A stretch of DNA of 48,244 nt from Pseudolabrys sp. (GCA_017849615.1 JAFIGS010000015.1:1-48244); one strand, 5' to 3'; positions 36,382-43,822 are shown, numbered from the stretch's first letter. Notes: generated by a model not told the origin, from the sequence alone. Translations and numbers: made by a program.

Positions 36382-36402
36382 TCGCATCGGGTGCCGTGTG
36401 CG

Positions 36403-37059
36403 TCAGGCGTCGAGCACGGCGACGATCTCGCGGGTCGCCGGGTCGATGACGAGGATGTTCGAGCCGACGAGGATGTAATTGAAGCCGCGCCAGCGCGGAT
36501 AGATCGTTACCACCTCGGCGGGCAGCGGATAGTACCGCACGGTATCCGGCACGCGCGTGCCGACGCTGATCGAGATGTTGACGTTAGCCTTCTCGACCTT
36601 CTGCTGCTTGATCACCGAGGTGATCCTGGTGCGCTGCTCGGTGGTCAGGTTGGCGCGTGCGCCGCTCGCACCCTGACCGCTGGTGGAAGGTGCGGCCTTG
36701 GTGTCGTCGGCACGACCGTCGGCGCCGGCATTGCCGGGCTTCATGCCGCTCTTGTCGTCCTTCATGCCGGGCTCCGCCGCCGAACCGCTGCCGCTCTGCG
36801 GCGACGCAGCGCTGGGCTTGTCGCCGGCGCGGGGCTTGTCGGCGCTTCCGGCGCTCGGCGGCGCGCCCTGGCCGGTGGTCTCGGGCATGCCGTTCTTGCG
36901 CTCGCCGGCATTCATCGGCGGGGCGACCTTGTCGGGCGTCGCTTTCTGCTGCGCCGCGGGGGGCGAGGCCGGCGGCGCGGCATTGGTCTGCGCATGGACG
37001 GCGCCGGCTGACAATGCAAGCGCCACGGCGGCGGTGGTGAGCAGTCGGGTTCTGGTCAT
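36403..37059 (-). CDS. DUF1236 domain exported protein, stress-regulated
   Basis: 218 residues: a signal peptide (to about 23, AVHAQ), a long Ala/Pro/Gly/Lys-rich low-complexity region (about 25-135), a short helix (LTTEQRTRITSVIKQQKVEK) and a C-terminal DUF1236 domain of about 60 residues (TRVPDTVRYYPLPAEVVTIYPRWRGFNYILVGSNILVIDPATREIVAVL). The domain is found almost only in Hyphomicrobiales and has no known role. It may bind the outer face of the envelope. GAGAGGAA precedes the ATG. The exact EcfG promoter 45 bp upstream places it in the general stress regulon. Confidence 0.87.
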   Translation of the reverse strand: MTRTRLLTTAAVALALSAGAVHAQTNAAPPASPPAAQQKATPDKVAPPMNAGERKNGMPETTGQGAPPSAGSADKPRAGDKPSAASPQSGSGSAAEPGMKDDKSGMKPGNAGADGRADDTKAAPSTSGQGASGARANLTTEQRTRITSVIKQQKVEKANVNISISVGTRVPDTVRYYPLPAEVVTIYPRWRGFNYILVGSNILVIDPATREIVAVLDA

Positions 37060-37103
37060 AGCGAGTTCCTCTCTGATACCGCCCCGAACATTCCAAACCC
37101 CTC

Positions 37104-37128
37104 AACGCCGTGCCCCCGCCGCCGTTCC
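37104..37128 (-). promoter_or_regulatory. EcfG-type general stress promoter of the DUF1236 gene
   Basis: On the minus strand GGAAC (37128-37124), 16 bp, CGTT (37107-37104), 44 bp from the DUF1236 start codon. It also lies about 90 bp before the divergent mccB start. Confidence 0.82.
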
Positions 37129-37217
37129 GGAGGTCCATTGCCTTGCGGTTCCGGCCGGGGCACCTTGCCGCCGCAGACAAGACGGCCGGCGATTCCGCGG
37201 GCCGGGGAGGCCTGACT

Positions 37218-38825
37218 TTGACGATCCTGAAATCGGCGATCGATGCTTCGTCGCCGGAATTCGCCGGCAATTCCGTTCGCATGCGGGCGCTGCTCGACGA
37301 GCTGCGCGCTCGCCGCGCCGAAGCCGCCCTGGGCGGCAACGAGAAGGCGCGCGCCCGCCATGTCGGCCGCGGCAAGCTCCTGCCGCGCGACCGCGTCAAC
37401 AACCTGATCGATCCCGGCTCGCCCTTCCTCGAGATCGGCGCGCTTGCCGCCTACGGCATGTACGACGACGCCATCCATGGCGCCGGCATGATCGCCGGCA
37501 TCGGCCGCATCGAGGGCCGCGAATGCATGGTGGTGTGCAACGATTCCACCATCAAGGGCGGCACCTACTATCCGATGACGGTGAAGAAGCATCTGCGCGC
37601 GCAGGAGATCGCGCGCGAGAACCGCTTGCCCTGCGTCTATCTCGTCGATTCAGGCGGCGCCAACCTGCCGCACCAGACCGAGGTGTTTCCCGACCGCGAG
37701 CATTTCGGCCGCATCTTCTACAATCAGGCGACGCTTTCCTCGCTGCGCATTCCGCAGATCGCGGTGGTGATGGGCTCCTGCACCGCCGGCGGCGCCTATG
37801 TGCCGGCGATGTCGGACGAGACCATCATCGTCAAGAACCAGGGCACCATCTTCCTCGGCGGCCCGCCGCTGGTGAAGGCCGCGACCGGCGAGGTGGTGAG
37901 CGCGGAGGATCTCGGCGGCGGCGATCTGCATGCGCGGAAATCGGGCGTCGCCGATCATCTGGCGCAGGACGATCATCACGCGCTTTCCCTTGCACGGCGC
38001 ATCGTCGCCAATCTCAACAGCCGCAAGTCGCCCGACATCGCGCTGGAGACGCCGCGCGACCCGTTGTATGACGCCGCCGAACTTGACGGCCTGGTGCCGG
38101 TCGATCTCAAGAAGCAATACGACATCCGCGAGGTCATCGCGCGGCTGGTGGACGGCTCGGCGTTCGACGAGTTCAAGCAGCTTTACGGCACGACGTTGGT
38201 CTGCGGCTTTGGCCGCATTCACGGCATGCCGGTCGGCGTCATCGGCAATAACGGCATCCTGTTCTCGGAGAGCGCGCTCAAGGGTGCGCATTTCATCGAA
38301 CTGTGTTGCCAGCGCCGGATTCCGCTGCTGTTCCTGCAGAACATCGTCGGCTTCATGGTCGGCCGCGATTACGAGGCCGGCGGCATCGCCAAGGACGGCG
38401 CCAAGCTCGTGACCGCGGTCGCCTGCGCGCAGGTGCCGAAGATCACGGTCATCGTCGGCGGCTCCTACGGCGCCGGCAATTATGGCATGTGCGGCCGCGC
38501 CTATTCGCCGCGTTTCCTGTTCACCTGGCCGAACGCGCGCATCTCGGTGATGGGCGGCGAGCAGGCGGCGAGCGTGCTCGCCACCGTCAAGCGCGACAAT
38601 ATCGAGGCCGGCGGCGGATCATGGTCGCAGGTCGAGGAAGAGGAATTCAAGACGCCGATCCGCGAGCAATACGAGGAAGAGGGCAATCCCTATTACGCCA
38701 CGGCGCGTCTGTGGGACGACGGCATCATCGCGCCGAGCGAAACGCGCCGCGTGCTGGCTTTGGCTTTCAGCGCGGCGCTCAACGCGCCGGTGCCGGAGAC
38801 GAAGTTTGGGGTGTTCAGGATGTGA
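37218..38825 (+). CDS. mccB: Methylcrotonyl-CoA carboxylase beta (carboxyltransferase) subunit
   Basis: A 535-residue carboxyltransferase subunit with the two crotonase-like halves: N-half with [49 protein letters not shown] and [16 protein letters not shown]-half with [46 protein letters not shown] and [17 protein letters not shown]. The last motifs are typical of methylcrotonyl- rather than propionyl-specific subunits. It carboxylates 3-methylcrotonyl-CoA in leucine breakdown, with the alpha subunit encoded at 45221. The TTG start follows GGGGAGG at good spacing and gives the usual family length; the frame runs further upstream. Confidence 0.92.
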   Translation: MTILKSAIDASSPEFAGNSVRMRALLDELRARRAEAALGGNEKARARHVGRGKLLPRDRVNNLIDPGSPFLEIGALAAYGMYDDAIHGAGMIAGIGRIEGRECMVVCNDSTIKGGTYYPMTVKKHLRAQEIARENRLPCVYLVDSGGANLPHQTEVFPDREHFGRIFYNQATLSSLRIPQIAVVMGSCTAGGAYVPAMSDETIIVKNQGTIFLGGPPLVKAATGEVVSAEDLGGGDLHARKSGVADHLAQDDHHALSLARRIVANLNSRKSPDIALETPRDPLYDAAELDGLVPVDLKKQYDIREVIARLVDGSAFDEFKQLYGTTLVCGFGRIHGMPVGVIGNNGILFSESALKGAHFIELCCQRRIPLLFLQNIVGFMVGRDYEAGGIAKDGAKLVTAVACAQVPKITVIVGGSYGAGNYGMCGRAYSPRFLFTWPNARISVMGGEQAASVLATVKRDNIEAGGGSWSQVEEEEFKTPIREQYEEEGNPYYATARLWDDGIIAPSETRRVLALAFSAALNAPVPETKFGVFRM

Positions 38826-38828
38826 GCT

Positions 38829-39797
38829 ATGCGACCTGGTGTCTCTATAAAGCTTGGTGAATTGCGAGAGATAGTCGCGGCCATTCGTAGAGTTGACCTA
38901 AAAGTGGCAGACGTTGCTGCTCTTTCCCGCCGAGTTCAGTATCTGCTCCATGGCTTTGTTATCCAAACGCCTATCCTAGAGCCCGGCACGAAAGTTTATA
39001 GAGCCGTTAAGTGGGATCAAAAATACGATCTGACTGCGAGATTGGGCTATCCGCCGCCAGAGAAGATTTCAAAATTCGGTAGAGCGAACACCATTGGACA
39101 GTCCTTGTTTTACTGCAGCGTAGGCTGGAATGCTCCTCAGTTTGAGCTTCACTTAGAGAAAGGGGACTTCTTTGCTCTATCCCGGTGGAGGGTCACCGAG
39201 CGGCTTATTGTAAACAATTTGGGGTTCACCGACCGAGTATTTAGTCGCCTTCAATCAGATCGAAGTTCGATACCGCAGTGGATACGGCGCGATCAAAATC
39301 CTCAAACGCCGTCAGCGCGATTGCTAGATAAATTCTTCAATGAAGAATTTACGCGCGAAGTGCCGGCGGGAGAAGAGCACTTATACAAAATGTCGGTCGC
39401 TATCACGCTGCCATTTCTGCACGACGTGGCTGAAGACGAAAAAATTGAAGGGGTTAGAGATCACAGGGTGGCCGGGCTGCTTTATCCTGCGATCGCAGTG
39501 CTTGGACATGGCGACAATCTGGTCTTTAAACCGGAGATCGTAGACAGATATCTGGCGATTGAGCAGGTGGAATACAATCAAGTCGTTGATCGAAAAGTCG
39601 ACGGAAAATACGTTACCTATGAGAATAAACATATTGATTTTGCTGACGCCTTTAGTCCCGCTGGGTGTATCGAATGGAAGAACAGGTGCGCGGAATGGAA
39701 CATTGTCATTCCACCAGGGGGGAGCGTTCGGATTAGTAAGGAAAACGGAAGGGCGGTGTATAGAAACGAGCGTGGAGAAGTAATTGATCCTGCTTAG
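38829..39797 (+). CDS. RES-domain protein (NAD+-targeting toxin fold), AT-rich
   Basis: 322 residues. Residues about 50-200 match the RES domain: VYRAVKWDQKY (Arg58), PEKISKFGRANTIGQSLFYCS (Arg85, Asn87, Tyr95) and ALSRWRVTERLIVNNLGF. RES toxins of RES-Xre modules degrade NAD+ with an ADP-ribosyltransferase-like fold. This protein is about twice the usual toxin length, with a C-terminal extension of about 120 residues of unknown fold. No Xre/DUF2384 antitoxin is adjacent. Base composition and codons (AAA, TTA, ATA) are much richer in A+T than all neighbours, a sign of transfer. It starts 3 bp after mccB, so it may be read on that transcript. Confidence 0.8.
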   Translation: MRPGVSIKLGELREIVAAIRRVDLKVADVAALSRRVQYLLHGFVIQTPILEPGTKVYRAVKWDQKYDLTARLGYPPPEKISKFGRANTIGQSLFYCSVGWNAPQFELHLEKGDFFALSRWRVTERLIVNNLGFTDRVFSRLQSDRSSIPQWIRRDQNPQTPSARLLDKFFNEEFTREVPAGEEHLYKMSVAITLPFLHDVAEDEKIEGVRDHRVAGLLYPAIAVLGHGDNLVFKPEIVDRYLAIEQVEYNQVVDRKVDGKYVTYENKHIDFADAFSPAGCIEWKNRCAEWNIVIPPGGSVRISKENGRAVYRNERGEVIDPA

Positions 39798-39800
39798 CCC

Positions 39801-39866
39801 GTAGGGCGGATTAGCGCAGCGTAGTCCGCCATTGTCTGTGGCTTCGCTGCACTCAGCCCACCCTAC
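39801..39866. repeat. Palindromic intergenic repeat
   Basis: GTAGGGCGGATTAGCGCAGCGTAGTCCGCC at the left and CCCACCCTAC at the right form an imperfect inverted repeat of a widely dispersed proteobacterial type. It follows the RES gene directly and may mark the right edge of the foreign segment. Confidence 0.65.
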
Positions 39867-39889
39867 AAGCCATTCCGACGTGTTGCTCC

Positions 39890-40105
39890 ATGCCCGCCAA
39901 ATCAAAAAAGATCGGCCACGATTGGGAAGTCTTCATCCGCTATCTCGAGGATGGCGAGGACGACAGCCTGCAGATCGAAAGCTGCTGGACGGCTGAGGAG
40001 GCGATCGCCAAGGCGCGCGATGCGCTCAATGCCTATGCAAAAAACGACGACGACAAGGACCAGTTCGAGATCATGGCCGTCGTGCGCTCGGATGCGGAGA
40101 TATGA
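39890..40105 (+). CDS. Small acidic hypothetical protein, 71 aa
   Basis: A soluble protein with basic residues at the start (MPAKSKKIGHDW), then a mixed alpha/beta pattern (EVFIRYLEDGEDDSLQIESCWTAEEAIAKARDALNAYAKND) ending in a strand (FEIMAVVRSD). The strand-helix-strand layout suggests a compact fold. No ribosome site stands out. The normal GC content contrasts with the AT-rich RES gene to its left, so it is probably not its antitoxin. It lies between two repeats. Confidence 0.6.
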   Translation: MPAKSKKIGHDWEVFIRYLEDGEDDSLQIESCWTAEEAIAKARDALNAYAKNDDDKDQFEIMAVVRSDAEI

Positions 40106-40119
40106 GCGGCCTGTCCCGG

Positions 40120-40215
40120 CCTCATGCTGAGGAGCATCGCGTCAGCGATGCGTCTCGAAGCATGGGGCCGCGCCATCCTTCGAGATGGTGCGTGCCGCGC
40201 CTCCTCAGGATGAGG
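40120..40215. repeat. Compound palindromic repeat
   Basis: CCTCATGCTGAGGAG at the left end is mirrored by CTCCTCAGGATGAGG at the right. Between them GCATCGCGTCAGCGATGC forms its own hairpin, and TCTCGAAGCATGG faces CCATCCTTCGAGA. This matches a multi-copy intergenic element common in Bradyrhizobiaceae-like chromosomes. Confidence 0.7.
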
Positions 40216-40252
40216 GCGGACGAGGCGCTTCGACCATGCTATGCACGTCCTC

Positions 40253-40945
40253 ATGAAACACACCTCCGCTCTCATCGTCGGCGCCGGCTCAGGCCTGTCC
40301 GCCTCGCTCGCGCGGCTTATGTTGAAAGAGGGGATGCAGGTCGCGCTCGCGGCGCGCTCGGCTGAAAAGCTCAGGGAGTTCGCGGACGCCACTGGCGCGC
40401 GCACCTTCGATTGCGACGCTGCGAAACGCGACGAGGTCGAGACGCTGTTCGACGACCTCGACGCCGCGAACCTGACGCCGGATGTCGTCATCTACAATCC
40501 GAGCTACCGCGTGCGCGGTGCCTTCGTCGATCTCGATCCAAAGGAAGTCGAGAAGACCTTGGCCATCACCGCCTTCGGCGGCTTCATCGTGGCGCAGCAG
40601 GCGGTGCGGCGTATGCTGCCCAAGGCTAAGGGCGCGCTGCTGTTCACTGGCGCGTCGGCGTCGGTGAAGGGCTATGCGCAGTCGGCGCCGTTCGCCATGG
40701 GCAAGTTCGCGCTGCGCGGTCTGGCGCAGAGCCTCGCACGCGAGCTCGGCCCGCAAGGCATTCACGTGGCGCATTTCGTCATCGACGGCGGCATCGCCAG
40801 CGCGCGCCGCCCGGCCGATCCCGCCAAGCCCGATGCGCTGCTCGATCCCGACGCCATCGCCGAGAGCTACATGCAGGTCCTCAGGCAGCCGCGCAGCGCC
40901 TGGAGCTTCGAGGTCGAGCTGCGGCCGTGGGTGGAGAAGTTCTAG
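40253..40945 (+). CDS. SDR-family protein with Tyr-to-Phe change in the catalytic motif
   Basis: A 230-residue Rossmann-fold protein. The cofactor loop is VGAGSGLSASLARLML, and the NNAG-like motif reads YNPSYRVRGAF. The YxxxK catalytic motif reads F147-A-M-G-K151, so the proton-donating Tyr is absent while Lys and the upstream Ser (GASASVKG) remain. FALRGLAQSLARELGPQGIHVAHFVIDGGI is typical of a small SDR subgroup sharing this Phe. It may bind NAD(P) without classical dehydrogenase chemistry or use another donor. The start is taken at the second ATG, nearer the first strand. Confidence 0.83.
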   Translation: MKHTSALIVGAGSGLSASLARLMLKEGMQVALAARSAEKLREFADATGARTFDCDAAKRDEVETLFDDLDAANLTPDVVIYNPSYRVRGAFVDLDPKEVEKTLAITAFGGFIVAQQAVRRMLPKAKGALLFTGASASVKGYAQSAPFAMGKFALRGLAQSLARELGPQGIHVAHFVIDGGIASARRPADPAKPDALLDPDAIAESYMQVLRQPRSAWSFEVELRPWVEKF

Positions 40946-40949
40946 CACC

Positions 40950-41053
40950 GTCATTCCGGGGCGCACCGAAGGTGCGAGCCCGGAATCCATATCCCCAGCG
41001 CTGCGGAGTATGGATTCCGGGCCCGCGCGTTTTCATGCGCGCCCCGGAATGAC
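40950..41053. repeat. Palindromic repeat of the GTCATTCCGGGGCGC type
   Basis: It starts GTCATTCCGGGGC and ends GCCCCGGAATGAC, an exact inverted pair. A second inverted pair, CCCGGAATCCATA and TATGGATTCCGGG, lies inside. The same element occurs again at 47963-48062, so at least two copies are in this window. Confidence 0.85.
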
Positions 41054-41095
41054 AGAAGTCTTTTCATCACCCGCTTCGCGCGCTAAACGCCGTCC

Positions 41096-41833
41096 ATGCT
41101 CGATCTCTCTCATCTCGCTGATCTCGCCCCCACCGGCACCTTGCGCGGCGGCATCGTCGTCGCGCCGGCCAAGTCGTTGTCCTTCGCCACCAAATCCGGT
41201 GACGGCGTCGCCCAGGGCGTGCCGGTCGATCTGCTGCACGGCTTTGCCGCGCTGCTGAACGTGCCGCTGTCGCTCGCCGAGTTTCCGAACTCCGGGCAGC
41301 TCACCGATGCCATCGCCGAGGGCGCCTGCGATATGGGCTTCATGCCGCGCGATGCGGCGCGCGAGGCGCGCGTCGCCTTCGGCCCGTCCTTTTATCTGAT
41401 GGGCAGCACCTATCTGGTGCCGGCGGGCTCCGAGATATTCACCATCGAGCAGGTCAATCGCGAGGGCATCCGCATCGTCGCCATCGCCAGCACCACGACG
41501 GCGCGCGCCGCGCGGCGCACCGCGCCGCTGGCCGCGGTCGAAGAGGTTTCGAGCGTCGATCTGATGACCGCTATGGCGCAGCGCGGCGAGGCCGATGCCT
41601 TCGCGCTGTCGCACGATTCCTTCATCGGCCTGCTGCCGCGCATTCCCGGCGCGCGCGTGCTGCCGGGGCAATTCCAGCAGACCGGCATCGGCGTCGCCGT
41701 GCCGCCGGGGCGGCCGGGTGCGCTCGCCTTGGCGCGGCAACTCATCGAGACCGCGAAGGCGAACGGGCTTGCCCGCCGCGCCTTCGATGCCGCCGGGTTC
41801 GTCGATGCCGCGGTGGCGCCGCTCGACGACTGA
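41096..41833 (+). CDS. Solute-binding-protein-like (SBP family 3) protein without signal peptide
   Basis: 245 residues matching the type II periplasmic binding fold of amino-acid ABC transporters: LRGGIVVAPAKSLSF, GVPVDLLHGFAALLNVPLSLAEFPNSGQLTDAIAEGACDMGFMPRDAAREARVAFGP, and the hinge into domain 2 at YLVPAGSEI. The N-terminus (MLDLSHLADLAPTGTLRGG) carries no signal peptide, and no upstream in-frame start that adds one is apparent. No permease or ATPase gene is adjacent. It may act as a cytoplasmic binding or sensor protein, or the true start is misplaced. No ribosome site is visible. Confidence 0.75.
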   Translation: MLDLSHLADLAPTGTLRGGIVVAPAKSLSFATKSGDGVAQGVPVDLLHGFAALLNVPLSLAEFPNSGQLTDAIAEGACDMGFMPRDAAREARVAFGPSFYLMGSTYLVPAGSEIFTIEQVNREGIRIVAIASTTTARAARRTAPLAAVEEVSSVDLMTAMAQRGEADAFALSHDSFIGLLPRIPGARVLPGQFQQTGIGVAVPPGRPGALALARQLIETAKANGLARRAFDAAGFVDAAVAPLDD

Positions 41834-41836
41834 GCG

Positions 41837-42115
41837 CTACAAAGTCACCACCACCTTGGCGCTCGCGCCTTGCTCCACCGCCTCATGCGCGGCGGCGGCG
41901 TCGTCGAGGCCGAATGTGCGCGGGTCGACGCGGTTGATCGGCTTGCCCTGTGCCAGCGCGGCGCCGATGCCGCTCACGGCGCGGGCGCGCTCGGCAGCGT
42001 CAAGCTCGAACACCAGGAAGAACTGGATGCCGATGGCGTTCGCGGTAATGTTGAGTTCGACCACGGCATCGACGCCGCGCTTGTCGGTCAGCGCCGCGCG
42101 CGAGCATGCCTGCAT
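41837..42115 (-). pseudogene. Truncated zinc-type alcohol dehydrogenase/quinone reductase remnant (C-terminal part)
   Basis: The minus-strand frame reads LTDKRGVDAVVELNITANAIG, then FELDAAERARAVSGIGAALAQGKPINRVDPRTFGLDDAAAAHEAVEQGASAKVVVTL, the last quarter of an MDR-family NADPH:quinone reductase or alcohol dehydrogenase. The first three quarters, including the catalytic and cofactor domains, are missing: a stop lies about 12 codons above the visible ATG, and unrelated sequence (an EcfG promoter and a small gene) follows. It is a decayed end of a gene. Confidence 0.75.
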
Positions 42116-42118
42116 CGC

Positions 42119-42144
42119 GGAACCTGAACAAGCGTGCAGACGTT
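42119..42144 (+). promoter_or_regulatory. EcfG-type general stress promoter
   Basis: GGAAC (42119-42123), 17 bp, CGTT (42141-42144), 60 bp before the start of the 77-residue protein gene. It lies at the breakpoint of the dehydrogenase remnant. Confidence 0.82.
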
Positions 42145-42204
42145 GCCATCAGCGGAACGCAATTTAGAATGCGCTCGCAGGGAGCGACCTTCACGGAGGA
42201 AACC

Positions 42205-42438
42205 ATGACATTTCGTGTTTACAGCGGCCCGAAGGGCGCGCCGGATCCGTCGCCGATGGAAAAGCAGCGCATGCTGTACAAGGAGTTCATGTCGATGGAC
42301 GAGGCGCTGTGGTGGGCGAGCCATCTGCGTCAGCAGGGCAGGGTTGCGCTGTTCATCGAAGGCGATGACGGCAGCCGGCTCGACCGCCGCGCCATCGGCG
42401 CCGCGATCAGCGTCACGCCCTTCGCCCGCTCGGCGTGA
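42205..42438 (+). CDS. Small hypothetical protein, 77 aa, stress-regulated
   Basis: A soluble protein (MTFRVYSGPKGAPDPSPMEKQRMLYKEF, then MDEALWWASHLRQQGRVALFIEGDDGSRLDRRAIGAAI). A helix with two Trp is followed by a strand (VALFIEGDDG), suggesting a compact alpha/beta unit. CGGAGGAAA just before the ATG is a very strong ribosome site. The exact EcfG promoter upstream and the strong terminator downstream make it an independent, highly expressed stress gene. No family is recognised. Confidence 0.78.
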   Translation: MTFRVYSGPKGAPDPSPMEKQRMLYKEFMSMDEALWWASHLRQQGRVALFIEGDDGSRLDRRAIGAAISVTPFARSA

Positions 42439-42452
42439 CAGGATCGAAAAGG

Positions 42453-42485
42453 AAAAGCCCCGCCGTCCGGCGGGGCTTTTTTTTT
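42453..42485 (+). terminator. Strong intrinsic terminator
   Basis: GCCCCGCCG (42457-42465) pairs with CGGCGGGGC (42468-42476) and is followed by nine T. AAAA on the left also gives a short tail for the leftward gene at 42505, so it can act both ways. Confidence 0.88.
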
Positions 42486-42504
42486 GCGTGGAGACTGTCG
42501 CCGG

Positions 42505-42741
42505 TCAGTTGGCGCGCGTGGCGCGGTCCGGCTGGACGTTGGCGGTCACGCGGTCCCACTGCTGCTTGGCGCCCTCGGAGAGGTCGTGCCACTTCACGCC
42601 GACCACATCCCAGTTCACCATCGGCCGCGCGGCGGTGACGGTGGTGTCGCTGCTGGCAACGCCGGCATGGTTGCTGTCGTAGATGTAGGCGCCGCCGATC
42701 GTGAGAGCGCCGCCGAGAATGATGCCCAACAGAAGTCGCAT
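42505..42741 (-). CDS. Small membrane-anchored protein, 78 aa, stress-regulated
   Basis: One N-terminal hydrophobic helix (MRLLLGIILGGALTIGGAYIYDS) acts as signal anchor, then a soluble tail of about 55 residues (MVNWDVVGVKWHDLSEGAKQQWDRVTANVQPDR) lies in the periplasm. GGAG lies before the ATG. The exact EcfG promoter 49 bp upstream implies control by the general stress response. The frame upstream of the chosen start is open but lacks support. No family is recognised with certainty. Confidence 0.75.
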   Translation of the reverse strand: MRLLLGIILGGALTIGGAYIYDSNHAGVASSDTTVTAARPMVNWDVVGVKWHDLSEGAKQQWDRVTANVQPDRATRAN

Positions 42742-42790
42742 GTGCCGTTCTCCGTCCCGAAGGTTTGACGCCCCGTATTCCCGGCTAACG

Positions 42791-42815
42791 AACGGGTTTG
42801 TCGAATAAAAGTTCC
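42791..42815 (-). promoter_or_regulatory. EcfG-type general stress promoter
   Basis: On the minus strand GGAAC (42815-42811), 16 bp, CGTT (42794-42791), 49 bp before the start codon of the small membrane-anchored protein gene. Confidence 0.82.
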
Positions 42816-42982
42816 ATCGGAATCGCCTCGCGAAGGGCCGCCGGCCGGCCAAGGCGGGTGGCCTGCGGCATTTGCGTAAAAACAATTGGCCCGTTTCGGA
42901 GCACCCTCTAACAGATTGAAATGAAAGGATAAAATAATAAAAAAAGACGGGCATAAGGCGAATTATCTGCTATATTACAAAT

Positions 42983-43822
42983 ATGCGTACACAGTCGAGC
43001 AAGGCCGCCGGTCGGACCTCCCAGAAGTCCTCCCGGCAGAACGTCAAAAAGTCCGCCAAGAGCGCCCGGAAGGCCGGGAACTCGTCGAGGGGGCGCGCCA
43101 CTGCGCGTTCGTCGCGCGCGGCGTCCAAATCGTCGAACAAGCCTGTGAGCAAGCCCGCCAGCAAGGCTGCGGTGAAGCCGGCGGCGAACAAGGCCAAGGC
43201 GCCTGTCAAAACCATCGACAAGACGTTGGCCAAAGCGGCGGTCACCGCGGTTGCCAAGCCTGTTGCCAAGCCTGTTACCAAGCCTGTTACCAAGCCTGTT
43301 ACCAAGCCGGTGGCTGTCGCCAAGCCGATCGAAAAGCCGGCGCTGAAGCCGGTGGCCGCCAAGCCAGTGGCGAAGCCCGCGGAGAAGCCTGTCACCAAGG
43401 CCGTCTCCAAGCAGGTGTCGCGCATCGCCGCCGATATCGCTGCGAAGGCTGCCGCCAAGGAAGCGATCAAGGCCAGGAACGGTCTGACGAGCGCTGCCGC
43501 CGTGGTCAAGCCCGGCGCGGCTAGGAGCGAGCGCATCGAATTGTCCGAGAGCGAGCTTGCCGCGCTCAGCATGATCCGCACCTTCTCGCCGCCGATGCAG
43601 CCGATCGAGGCGCCGGAGGCGGCGCCGGCCAAGGCGCACAAGTATCAGGTCGGCGATGCGGTGTATTTCACCTCGCCGAGCTTTGGCCGCGCCGCCGCCA
43701 GCGGCACCTATACGGTGATCAAGGTGCTGCCGTCGGACGGCGAGGACCGCCAGTACCGGATCAAGAGTTCGGTCGAGGCCTTCGAGCGGGTCGCCAAGGA
43801 AAGCCAGCTCGAGCGCATCTGA
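42983..43822 (+). CDS. Histone H1-like Lys/Ala/Pro-rich protein with C-terminal SH3-like domain
   Basis: 279 residues. The first 155 or so are extremely basic and low in complexity (SKAAGRTSQKSSRQNVKKSAK, then KPVxKPV repeats), like bacterial histone H1 (Hc1/AlgP type), and should bind DNA or RNA. A helical stretch (VSRIAADIAAKAAAKEAIKA) follows. The last 60 residues (YQVGDAVYFTSPSFGRAAASGTYTVIKVLPSDGEDRQYRIKSSVEAFERVAKESQLERI) form a small beta-barrel seen alone as a conserved small protein in Hyphomicrobiales. No ribosome site is seen, and a TATATT box ends 6 bp before the ATG, so the mRNA may be leaderless. The upstream region is AT-rich. Confidence 0.8.
   Translation: MRTQSSKAAGRTSQKSSRQNVKKSAKSARKAGNSSRGRATARSSRAASKSSNKPVSKPASKAAVKPAANKAKAPVKTIDKTLAKAAVTAVAKPVAKPVTKPVTKPVTKPVAVAKPIEKPALKPVAAKPVAKPAEKPVTKAVSKQVSRIAADIAAKAAAKEAIKARNGLTSAAAVVKPGAARSERIELSESELAALSMIRTFSPPMQPIEAPEAAPAKAHKYQVGDAVYFTSPSFGRAAASGTYTVIKVLPSDGEDRQYRIKSSVEAFERVAKESQLERI
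43250..43309 (+). repeat. Five tandem 12-bp units inside the H1-like gene
   Basis: The unit GTTRCCAAGCCT (R = G in the first two copies, A in the next three) repeats five times, encoding V-A/T-K-P. Near identity of the units points to recent slippage, so copy number probably varies between strains. Confidence 0.85.

Noticed and set aside
39890-40105. The 71-residue protein as antitoxin of the RES gene
   Set aside because: It is separated by a palindromic repeat, has normal GC content unlike the RES gene, and shows no Xre helix-turn-helix or DUF2384 features.
40120-41053. Possible CRISPR or attachment-site array
   Set aside because: The repeats are of different types, are palindromic and not evenly spaced, and there are no cas genes or integrase.
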